Source: Leptoclinus maculatus | Lineage: Eukaryota; Chordata; Actinopteri; Perciformes; Stichaeidae | Length of the DNA: 64,000 nucleotides | Reading direction: 5' to 3' | Assembly (NCBI GenBank): GCA_032191485.1 | Contig: JAVDOI010000004.1 | Coordinates: 21,634,943 to 21,698,942 of the forward strand | Shown: in pieces, positions 13,701 to 22,015 of the stretch | Position numbering within the stretch: the first letter of the stretch is position 1 | Layout: every line of letters begins with the position of its first letter | The notes under the pieces: model-generated | What the model saw: only the letters and a program-made list of their open reading frames with translations | The model's database searches: none | What the model was told of the DNA's origin: nothing | Position numbers and translations under genes: made by a program

Positions 13701-14721
13701 TTTTTCTACAACCTGGCTGCATCAGAGAGGAAGAGGCTGGCCCGCTACCTCATCACATATCCTTTCAATTCTCTGTTAACCCTCTCAACCCAAAAATCAT
13801 GTTTAAACAATTGCCAAAACTACGTTTATCTGGCATTATCGTGAGATTGTCATCTTTCCGACGGTCCTTGAAGACATCATGTGTGACGAACGCTGCAATC
13901 AGAAACAGAAACAAAAACAAAGCTTAAAAGTGTTTCATCACTCGTACAGTTTACGTCTTCAGTGAAACACAGATCTGTTCATTTCTAGTATTTTGTTAAA
14001 ATGCTCCTTAGCTGCTGTGAACTTATGATGGAGACGAGGAGGACGTCATGAGTCCAGAGGTCACTCACATCGTAGCAGAGCTGGAGAGCAACATCCAATC
14101 ACAGGTCAGAGTTCTTCACTCTATTTATATATGCAGAAGGGAATTAAAGAGACAGTAGTGATGTTCTGTAGTGTTAGTATGAGGTTCTCCTCCACAGTCA
14201 GGGTTCTACTACAGTAGATGAGTTTATAGAAACAGACAGGAGAACCAGCACGGGAGCAAAGTAATGTTCTGCTGTGGACGTATTTTAGACTCCTAAAAGA
14301 ATCTCTATCAGTTGAAGTGAACGCTATATTTAGAATGTTTTCACCTCTTTACCTTGCTGTCAGACAGACCTTTCTGAGGGGAACTGAAGCTGTTATCTAT
14401 GATCTCTACAAAGACACCAGACTCCATTCACTAAAACACTGATTCAAACGTGCCTTGCTTGCTTTGTTGAGTGACTTTGGTGAATCTGAAGTGCTGCCAA
14501 TAATAAAAAACATTAAAACCAGAAGCAGATGATAAGAGAAATCCTAGAGAAACATCTTTTATTTTGGAGTAACTTCGTCTGTGATCTGTGTGAACCAGGA
14601 GCTCCAGGATCTGGTCCGTCGGTACTCTCAGGCCGTCCCGGTGCAGAAGGACTGGCTGGAGTCCTGCTTCTGCAAACAAGGACAAGTCAACACGGCTCCG
14701 TTCCTCCATCTGCTCCGATAA
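1055..14721 (+). CDS. chd1l: Chromodomain-helicase-DNA-binding protein 1-like (ALC1): SNF2 ATPase + macro domain + BRCT
   Basis: PARP-activated nucleosome remodeller acting in the nucleus in DNA-damage chromatin relaxation. Coding exons: 1055-1148, 1334-1446, 2362-2468, 2714-2825, 2911-2942, 3316-3397, 3476-3638, 3877-4032, 4135-4227, 4313-4409, 4943-5016, 5619-5729, 6452-6566, 7524-7677, 7793-7982, 8372-8514, 9974-10137, 10222-10415, 11289-11387, 11497-11567, 12094-12208, 12490-12598, 13505-13756, 14023-14104, 14599-14721. All phases agree and give 1014 aa. Visible motifs: Walker A GDEMGLGKT (about aa 59-67), DEAH (162-165), helicase motif VI HRIGQ (444-448), an acidic E-run (about 545-556, exon 15), a basic linker TRKRK (623-627) like the nucleosome-anchoring linker of human CHD1L, a macro domain (about 709-866, GDVTHP, GRWGRGGLF, NWYGTERL) and a BRCT domain (about 919-1014, WLESCF). 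Human CHD1L (897 aa, from memory) ends soon after the macro domain. Start chosen as the first in-frame ATG after the CpG promoter. Confidence 0.96.
3011..3103. mobile_element. 93-bp hAT-type MITE with 8-bp target duplication
   Basis: Lies in chd1l intron 5. It begins CAGTGGAGGAAG and ends CTTCCTTCACTG, an imperfect terminal inverted repeat of the CAGTGGTGGAA class. It is flanked on both sides by the identical octamer GTAGAAAT (3003-3010 and 3104-3111), the 8-bp duplication expected for hAT elements. It resembles a shortened version of the element at 55363-55690. Confidence 0.8.
3453..3468 (+). repeat. C16 run serving as polypyrimidine tract
   Basis: Sixteen consecutive C lie eight bases before chd1l exon 7 (starts 3476, after GGTGTAG). 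It takes the place of the usual U-rich tract of this 3' splice site. Confidence 0.7.
3706..3838 (-). repeat. 289-bp dispersed repeat, truncated copy
   Basis: Near-identical to the first half of 37238-37526 and to the reverse complement of part of 14153-14441. It ends about 40 bp before chd1l exon 8. Confidence 0.75.
4485..4600. repeat. Fragment of MITE also present at 40976-41516
   Basis: GGTTCTAAA, TATTGATGAGGTCCAGAG and GGTTCTGCTATTGGT strings match in reverse complement the right part of the element at 40976-41516. Located in chd1l intron 10, after a C-run (about 4466-4482). Confidence 0.5.
4618..4869. repeat. (TCTCTG/TC)n pyrimidine microsatellite
   Basis: About 250 bp of TCTC/TCTCTG/TCTCGC repeats in chd1l intron 10. 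Long open frames through it on both strands are low-complexity artefacts. Confidence 0.9.
5040..5560. repeat. Dispersed repeat, intact copy (partner of the split copy at 27806-28930)
   Basis: In chd1l intron 11. Its right half matches the reverse complement of 27806-27990 over about 180 bp, and its left half matches the reverse complement of 28735-28925. In the second copy the halves are separated by about 740 bp of extra sequence. Confidence 0.75.
6150..6300. repeat. Dispersed repeat shared with 62925-63275
   Basis: Strings CCTCAGCTCCTAT, AATAAACTGT, GACAAAAATGTCCCATTAAAA and TGTTTGATCCCATTA occur in the same order near 62948-63030 and 63258-63275. Lies in chd1l intron 12. Confidence 0.65.
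7120..7480. repeat. Dispersed repeat with local duplication (related to 22875-23115)
   Basis: CATAGTATAGTAT...GTGTACTGTCTCTTTAA at 7138-7229 recurs about 250 bp later (7388-7475), a local direct duplication. The part 7196-7340 (CTGTCTCTTTAAGGGT, TTGTTGCATAAA, AAAGCTTCATTT) matches 22885-23115. Lies in chd1l intron 13. Confidence 0.65.
8199..8320. repeat. 9-bp tandem array GGTTCAGAT/A
   Basis: About 13 copies of a 9-bp unit (GGTTCAGAT, GGTTCAGAA, GGTTGAGAT) in chd1l intron 15. Confidence 0.9.
8601..8709 (+). repeat. 289-bp dispersed repeat, 5' fragment
   Basis: Matches the first ~110 bp of 14153-14441 (CAGTAGTGATGTTCTGTAGTG to CACGGGAGCAA). Located in chd1l intron 16. Confidence 0.75.
9383..9790. 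repeat. ~400-bp dispersed repeat, copy 1, carrying a CTCF-like core
   Basis: Nearly identical to 19194-19575 (CAACCTCCGGTTCTT ... GGTCACTTCCTGTTCA ... AAGCCAAGA). It carries CCACCAGGGGGCGAC at 9446-9460. Located in chd1l intron 16. No terminal repeats recognised; family not named. Confidence 0.8.
12599..13504 (+). other. chd1l: chd1l intron 22, probable U12-type GT-AG intron
   Basis: The 5' splice site GTATCTTTA differs at one base from the U12 consensus GTATCCTTT and lacks a good U2 match. Near the 3' end, CTTAAC (13488-13493) matches the core of the U12 branch site, with the branch A (13492) 12 nt before the exon start at 13505. There is little conventional polypyrimidine tract. Splicing here joins the end of the macro domain (TF-I-YY) in frame. 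Phase 2. Confidence 0.65.
13757..14022 (+). other. chd1l: chd1l intron 23, U12-type AT-AC intron
   Basis: The intron begins ATATCCTTT, a full match to the U12 AT-AC 5' splice site, and ends GTGAAC. TCCTTAGC (14005-14012) matches 7 of 8 bases of the U12 branch consensus and sits about 12 nt from the end. Only these borders keep the BRCT reading frame (ATC-AC|T-TAT-GAT-GGA). The nearest GT-AG alternative (GT at 13775, AG before 14011) frameshifts. Length 266 bp. Confidence 0.87.
13780..13985 (+). mobile_element. piggyBac-like MITE, 5' fragment, inside the AT-AC intron
   Basis: Starts TTAA|CCCTCTCAACCC (TTAA 13776-13779) and shares with 49323-49520 the strings AACAATTGCCAAAACTAC, TTTCCGACGGTCCTTGAA and CATCATGTGTGACGAAC. 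The far end of the element is missing. Confidence 0.7.
14153..14441 (+). repeat. 289-bp dispersed repeat, full-length copy
   Basis: Begins CAGTAGTGATG and ends TTTTAGTG...AAAACACTG-type sequence (terminal CAGT/ACTG). It is the same length, 289 bp, as the reverse-complement copy at 37238-37526, so both are probably complete non-autonomous elements. No clear target duplication seen. In chd1l intron 24. Confidence 0.75.
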
Positions 14722-15802
<1,081 letters not shown>

Positions 15803-15824
15803 AGTGGCGTGTGAGTGGCGTGTC

Positions 15825-16056
15825 CCGTGTCCCGAAGGGGCGGGGCTTCTCGGCGGTAAAGACAGTGAAGACCGAAGTGCTCTCGCACGTCAATATTTCT
15901 CATCGGTCTCGCGGAGACGACATCAAAAGGAAAACTACATTTACATTAAAAAAACAATTAAACAAAGTCGTTACTTTTTCAACTTTTTTTTACCTTTTTG
16001 ACTCGTCTTCGCACGAGGACACCGACTCACCTGAAGGAGTCGTGAAGTCATCGACG
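15825..16056 (+). promoter_or_regulatory. traf3ip2: Probable GC-box promoter and non-coding first exon of traf3ip2
   Basis: A GC box GGGGCGGGGC (15837-15846) is followed by about 200 bp without any ATG, ending at a strong 5' splice site CG|GTGAGT (exon end 16056). The next plausible acceptor in the right place leads into the large exon with the start codon at 18490. The exon is therefore inferred to be 5' untranslated. The start site and splice partner need transcript support; it could belong to another transcript. Confidence 0.5.
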
Positions 16057-16096
16057 GTGAGTTTGAAGACTTATTTCACAACATGTTACCTGTTTG

Positions 16097-16185
16097 TGTA
16101 CACGGACAAATACCTAGTGTACTCTGACAAATACCTGGTGTACTCGGACAAATACCTGGTGTACTCGGACAAATACCTGGTGTAT
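16097..16185 (+). repeat. 21-bp tandem array, about 4 copies
   Basis: Four copies of a GACAAATACCTGGTGTACTCG-type unit, 40 bp downstream of the putative first-exon donor. 21 bp keeps frame, but no coding context is seen. Confidence 0.85.
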
Positions 16186-16271
16186 AACAAGACATTTTAC
16201 TTTGTTTTTTGTGAGTTTTTTAAGCAGTTTTAATCTTGAGCTTGTCTCGCGCGCTGTGGTGAAAATATGCT

Positions 16272-16273
<2 letters not shown>

Positions 16274-16322
<49 letters not shown>
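16274..16322. repeat. (TA)n microsatellite
   Basis: About 24 TA repeats in the inferred first intron of traf3ip2. Confidence 0.95.
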
Positions 16323-16323
<1 letters not shown>

Positions 16324-17596
16324 TGTGTGTATATATACATATAAAGGTTAAAGGAGTATTTATCTACCTCCATGCGCATGAACGCAGCACTAATGAAGGT
16401 AGAAGGAGACGTTTCTGGGTCAGTCACACAGTGGAAAGTGCAACCCACTAATATTATGTGTGTGTGTGTGTGTGTGTTTGTGCATGTGTGTTTGTGCATG
16501 TGTTTAACACTTACAGGAACTATCGGAGCTGTTTCTAAACTGAGGTTTTTAAAGATTCATGTTCAGTAGCTTTGTGTCGTTCTGAGTATTTGTGGTTTTG
16601 TGACCCTGGAAACAATGTTTCTGTCTAAATTGTCATTTGTTTGGTCATTAACATTTATTTTAATATTTCTGATCAATGGAAACAGACAAAGTGAGGTCAC
16701 TGATGACAAACAAGAAGTATCCAAAGTCATTTTAACAAAGTTTCTCAATACTTTGAGGTACCTTATCGTTGTTTTGAGATACTAACTTATTATTTTGCGG
16801 ACCGTCTTATTTTTTTGACAGACTGTCATTAAGTCATCATTTTGAGAAGGTTTCTCATTATTTTGAGATACTAGTTCGTTCCTTTTGAGAGTCACTAAAT
16901 CACTGAGAGTCACTAAAGGCTTAGTTTTCATCAGATTTTTACTTCTACTGGTAAAAACGTTCTATAGTTTTAAATACTTGTGGAAAATGTTTTTCGTTGT
17001 TTCTAACGTGTGATTGATGTTTTAAAAATACAGTGAGAATAAAACTGAATAATCTTTTATCAAACATTTAAATCTAAAGACAGACTTTTTAATCTTTTGG
17101 AAGTTTTGTGGTTTGATGACTTGTTTCTTTATTCCCACATGTGAGTGATTTAGTCTCCTGAATATTAACCAGCAGACATTCATAAAAAGTCCCGTGTGTG
17201 GGAGACGCGTTAAGTCAAACACAGCGTGGGCCGATATACAGTCTGTGTGTCAGCAGCAGAGATGAAGCGTCTGTAACTTTAAACACGATACGTCTCGTTT
17301 CATCTCCAGTGTTTCAGATGCAGCTTGAAGCCGACACACATGGACATGAGGAGGAGGACCAATGATGCTGCCCGCTTCCATCCACTCGGCTCCCAATAGG
17401 TGAAACTAATAAATACTAATTGTGTTCATGAAGCGCTGCAAACACAAGCTGCCTTTCTGCTTTCATGTTTCTATGCAAATGTTTTTTTGTGCGGATGTTG
17501 TTACCAGCCACAGAAAGAGATCTCGCTGATAAGAAGCTGTGTCTAGAAGATGATGTGGAGGCTGATTTAAATGTTTTATATCCTGTTCACCTTTAA

Positions 17597-18313
17597 CCCT
17601 CTGAACCATCATGACCATCTAGAGAGAACTAGAACATGTCTTTAGTGAGAATAACAGTTATGATGACATCAATCATTAGAAAGAAGAACACGTGTAGTAC
17701 AAATCACTTCTGAGAACGCATGAAATTATATTTTATGATATATCAAAAACCTACGTAACGAAGAAATTCTGATAAAATGGCCAATGTATGCTATTTTACT
17801 CACTCAAAAACATATATATACACAAAGTACTACAATATACTACAAGTACTACCATCATTTCACCTACCATCATTTCACCTATTTTTCGCTGGGACACAGC
17901 GAGCTATGTTCTCCGTTACAGATACCAACCAAAAACTACGGCACCTTCATAGACGAAGCACATATCAGACCGCATGCTGATTTTCACCCTGAGTCACCCT
18001 GAGTCCGGTGAAAGCTTCAAAATTCCTCCAATTATTCCATTGAAATTATTCAAATAGACCTTGTAGTTAGAGAGATAAGTCCCTTTGAGTATGGGTAAAC
18101 TATTTTCGAGCAGAGGCCTAAAAATAGGGCTAGGTATAAAGAGGTTAAAAGTGACTAAAACATTTGTGTGTGTTCAATGACCGTCGGAAAGATGAAAACT
18201 CTGATGATAATGTCGTTTTTTACAGCTTCTGGCTTTGACAAACAGTTTAGTTTGGCAATTGTTTAAAGAAAACATGCTCTTCAATCCCGCTGGTGTGTTT
18301 ATTGGGTTCCGAA
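17597..18313 (-). mobile_element. piggyBac-like MITE, inverted, nearly full-length
   Basis: Flanked by TTAA (17593-17596) and starting CCCTCTGAACC. The left part (CTAGAACATGTCTTTAGTG, GTTATGATGACATCAATCAT) is the reverse complement of the right end of 49323-50027. The right part (GACCGTCGGAAAGATGAAAA, CAATTGTTTAAAGAAAACATG) is the reverse complement of its left end. The middle is diverged. Confidence 0.65.
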
Positions 18314-18489
18314 GCTATTTTGATGAAAATCTTTAATTAATTGTAGAAAATGCAGTGAGAGTGAAACAGCAGTTTCCTCCAGACCTCGAATCGTCTCGAC
18401 TGATATTCGTCTCCACTCACAGTCACGTCAGCCAGCTGAGCAGATCCTTCAGCAGCCACCACAACACGCCGGAGGAGGACGATGAGACG

Positions 18490-21400
18490 ATGAGCACGGA
18501 GGAGCGAGAAGCCAGCGGAGTCCATGACTCCGCCCCTCAGCCCGACGGCCACCATCACGCCTCCGCCGCCTCCTCCTCTTCCTCCGCCGCCGACTCCCCG
18601 TTTGGCGCCCAGAGGCTGGACAGAGTAGAGGACCACCGCCTCCCTCCACCAAGCTCCAGCTTCTGCTGTTACCAGCCTCCCTGCCGCCTGCCCGCCGGCT
18701 ACAGCCAGCCCACGCCGTTCCCCAGCCAGGCCGACGGCGCCTGGCTCCACCCGAGCTTCGCCAGCAGCTGGTCGGGGTATCCCAACAGCCTGCCGTCCTC
18801 TCTGAACCAGAAGGACCAGTCCTTCCACAGCAGCCTCTCCGGGTACAAGTCGGCATCCCTGCCCGGCCGACACAGCCCCAGTATGATCAGCCTGGAGCAG
18901 CCGCTGTCTCTGTGCTCCAACCCGCCTTCGGGCAACTTGTGCCACCACACGTTGTCTCCGTACTCGTGTCCGCCGCAGGGAGCGGCCTGCTGTGCACAGT
19001 GTCCTGCAGACGCCTTCAACGGGGGGGCCGCCGTGGCCAACAAACACCCCTGGCCTCAGTACCACCCGGCTTACGGCCCGTACTGTAAGTCTGATTCTCT
19101 GTTTATTAACTACAGACTAGAGAGAGGCCAAGCCCCGCCCCTTTAGATTCACCACCATAGCACCTTTTTTTCAGACACAATATGTACAGGAGACAACCTC
19201 CGGTTCTTAAAAGTGAAGTCAATGCTTCAAGTCTTAAAGCTGCATTCTCTCTAGTGTCCACCAGGGGGCGACTCCTCTGGTTGTATAGAAGTCTATGAGA
19301 AAATGACTCTACTTCTCTCTTGATTTATTACCTCAGTAAACATTATAAACATGACTTTATGGTCTCAATCTCTAGTTTCAAGTCTTCTTCAATACAGCAT
19401 GATGTTCATTTAGTAAATGATGGTCCATTTAGAGTCAAACAGACCATAAAGCAGGGTATGCTTTAGGGCGGGGCTACACAGTGATTGACAGGTCTCTACC
19501 AGAGACATATACCAGATATATATATATGCCAGATATGGTCACTTCCTGTTCACTGGTTTAAAAAAGCCAAGAACGGTGACTTTCTTGACGGGCAAAATTA
19601 TCATTTTAAATTGACAAACTGATTCATGGCACAATTCACTACCGAACATACTTTTTAAGGTCCCATGTTGGTCAATGGGAAGGAGCGGGTCTTAGCCTCC
19701 CTAACGTGATCTGTTCATATTCAGTTACGGGTCGTTTTCTTTCTTCTGTCTCGTTTCAGATCCAGACCCCTGCAGACGTCCTGGACCTGGATTCTCACAT
19801 ATGTGAGTTGTTTTTTATCATAATTCTTTGTCCCGGTAGAATAACTCGTGTTTCTAACTCTTTTAAAATTATCTCTGCAGCAGACACAACGCTCCGGCTA
19901 AAGAGAAGCAGCCTCCTCACAGCGCCCCGCTGTCTCTGGAGCAGAGTAAGAGTCCATAGTCACATGATTCACAGGTTATTGTTGTGTGTTCGCTGCCTTT
20001 GTTTATTGACTCATTGCTCTTGAACATCTTGAACTCAGGGAGAGTTTTTGTGACCTACGAAGCCGACGACGACAAACACGTCAACGAGATCATCAACTTT
20101 GTGGCTCTGCTGCGACACAACGGCTTCGACACTCACGTATGTCTGAGGGTTTCTTTTTAAAGGCTGTTGAGTGTTCGTTTGGGGATAAAAACGTTCTGAC
20201 CGACGTCGCCATTTGTTTTCAGATCGACATCTTCGAGCAGCAGTTCAGGAGCATCAGCAAGATCGACTTCATGGAGCGATACCTCAGCGAGGTGAGAAAA
20301 CTATCACGTTAAACATCACCAGATCCTTTTCAACGGCTCTCTGGTTTAGATTCTTAGATTCTACTGATGATCACTTTTATTCGTAGAATATATAGAAGAA
20401 ATGTTTGACCCTTATGATGCAGCTCACAGCCTCAGACCCTCAGGTGGGGTGGGGGGGGGGGTCCTTCAGGTTGGTCCAAAGTTGAGGCTGAAAACTAAAG
20501 GTGTCCATGTTTATGCCATCAGGGCCCCTCGGCTTTAAAAGGACCTACCTGGGGAGATAAAGCTCTTAAACCACTTCTTAAAACACATGTTTACAGACTG
20601 GCTGTTATGTGATGTCATCTTTACTGTTTTATTTTTATTTGTTGATTTTACTAAATTCTTTTACTACATTTAAAAATTTATTTTTATCTCTCAGTTTATT
20701 TCTATCGTATCGATGTCTCTGATCTTTCTGTTCTTGTTGTTATTTTCTTGTTTTTGTTGCTTTTGTCTGTCAAAGCATTTTGTAAACTCTGTTTTTAAAG
20801 GTGCTATAAATAAAGTTATTATTAAGTTACTAAAAACTGAATAATAATCTAACTTCAAACTGGAGTTGTTGCACCATCTTTGTTTTTTTGAGCAGTTTAA
20901 TAGAATGAAGGTAGCATCACATGTTGTCGTTCCCCCCCCCCCCAGAAGGAGTACCTGATCATCATCATCATCAGTCCGAAGTACTACGACACCGTGACGG
21001 CCTCTCCTGTCGGTCAGAACGACGAGCGGACCTTCAACACGGTCTACATCCATAAACAGGTTCACGATGAGTCCTGAAGTCCAAGTACAGACCCAGAAGA
21101 GTCACTGTGAGGTCATCTCTGACTCTTTGTTTCTCCCTCGTAGCTCCAGAATGAGTTCATTCAGAACGGGAGCAAGAATTTCAGGTTCATTCCCATCGTG
21201 TTCCCCGGGGCTAAGAAGGTGAGTTTCACACTCCAACGACAGAAGAATGTAATGAGTCTAATGAGTCTAATGAGTCTAATGAGTCTAATGAGTCTAATGA
21301 GACTAATGAGACTAATGAGACTAATGAGACTAATGAGACTAATGAGTCGAATGAGTCGAATGAGTCGAATGAGTCGAATGAATCTAATGAGTCTACTCCT

Positions 21401-22015
21401 GTGTGATTAGACAAAAGAAACAAAGAACAAAAAGAGAACCATGTATAACTAGGGAGTGATCTGTTCTCTCTGGTACATTCATTTATGAAAATAAAGTCAG
21501 GTCTATGGGCGTTACGTTTGTAACACATTTTTCCAAATAGAACAAAACTTGTTCCAGTTTGTAGACGGATGCTGTTATCTTCTCCGTGTTGTAAATGTCC
21601 ATTGTAACGTCTGAATGTGTTCAGACTCTTGTGATTTCCTGGTGAGAGTCACCAGAAGTACATTTATTAAATATTTGTCTCTTTTTGACAATGTTTTAGG
21701 TAAATATCCCAGATACATGCTCTTACTTTCTAGAGGTATTTCACCTTCAACCATGTTGTGTAGGGCGGTGTGTTCCCTCTCCAAGAGTCTGTGAAAACAG
21801 GGTAATCCCCAAATATGAGTTTTAATTTTACCTCCAAACCTCAGTCGTCTTTCTGTCTGTTTGTTTAGTGTCACGTCCCAAACTGGCTGCAGAACACTCA
21901 CGTCTACGAGTGGCCGCTCCACCGCGACGACATCCTGCGGCGGCTGATGAGAGTAGAGAAGTACAACCCTCCTCCGATCGGAGAGCTGCCGACCATCGTC
22001 TCCATCCCCTTATAG
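18490..22015 (+). CDS. traf3ip2: TRAF3-interacting protein 2 (ACT1/CIKS), SEFIR-domain IL-17 receptor adaptor
   Basis: Cytoplasmic adaptor that binds IL-17 receptors through SEFIR-SEFIR contact and links them to TRAF proteins. Coding exons: 18490-19084, 19760-19802, 19884-19945 (or from 19881), 20039-20136, 20223-20291, 20946-21059, 21144-21218, 21869-22015; phases agree, giving 400 aa. The first exon encodes a Ser/Pro/His-rich, probably disordered region. SEFIR runs from about aa 234: box-1-like RRVFVTYEADDD, then IDIFEQQFRSI, MERYLSEKEYLIIIIISPKY, FRFIPIVFPGAKK, PNWLQNTHVYEWP and a C-terminal LPTIVSIPL that parallels the human ACT1 end. The start is the first in-frame ATG; the frame is open upstream to 18355 but has no ATG, and the inferred upstream exon has none. 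At 400 aa it is shorter than human ACT1 (574 aa, from memory), mainly N-terminally. A fish paralogue (traf3ip2-like) is possible. An AATAAA near 22304 may be its poly(A) signal. Confidence 0.9.
19194..19575. repeat. ~400-bp dispersed repeat, copy 2, carrying a CTCF-like core
   Basis: Matches 9383-9790 closely; CCACCAGGGGGCG at 19258-19270. Lies in traf3ip2 between the first coding exon and the next. Confidence 0.8.
20470..20832 (+). repeat. LINE-type 3' end fragment
   Basis: Ends AAAGGTGCTATAAATAAAGTTATTATTA, preceded by TTTGTAAACTCTGTTTTT. This is a common 3'-terminal string of fish non-LTR retrotransposons. Upstream CTTAAACCACTTCTTAAAACACA also fits that 3' region. Intron of traf3ip2 before the exon at 20946. 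Confidence 0.5.
20932..20943 (+). repeat. C12 run directly at a 3' splice site
   Basis: Twelve C followed at once by AG and traf3ip2 exon 6 (20946): a pure poly-C polypyrimidine tract. Confidence 0.7.
21247..21396. repeat. 9-bp tandem array AATGAGTCT
   Basis: About 17 copies of AATGAGTCT/AATGAGACT/AATGAGTCG in the last intron of traf3ip2. The variants occur in blocks, suggesting local copying. Confidence 0.9.

Noticed and set aside
13775..14010. Conventional GT-AG intron in the BRCT region (GT at 13775, AG at 14009-14010 area)
   Set aside because: Breaks the BRCT frame after a few codons, while the AT-AC borders keep it exactly.
18337..19065. 242-residue minus-strand frame
   Set aside because: Antisense shadow of the large first coding exon of traf3ip2; composition Arg/Gly-rich with no domain.
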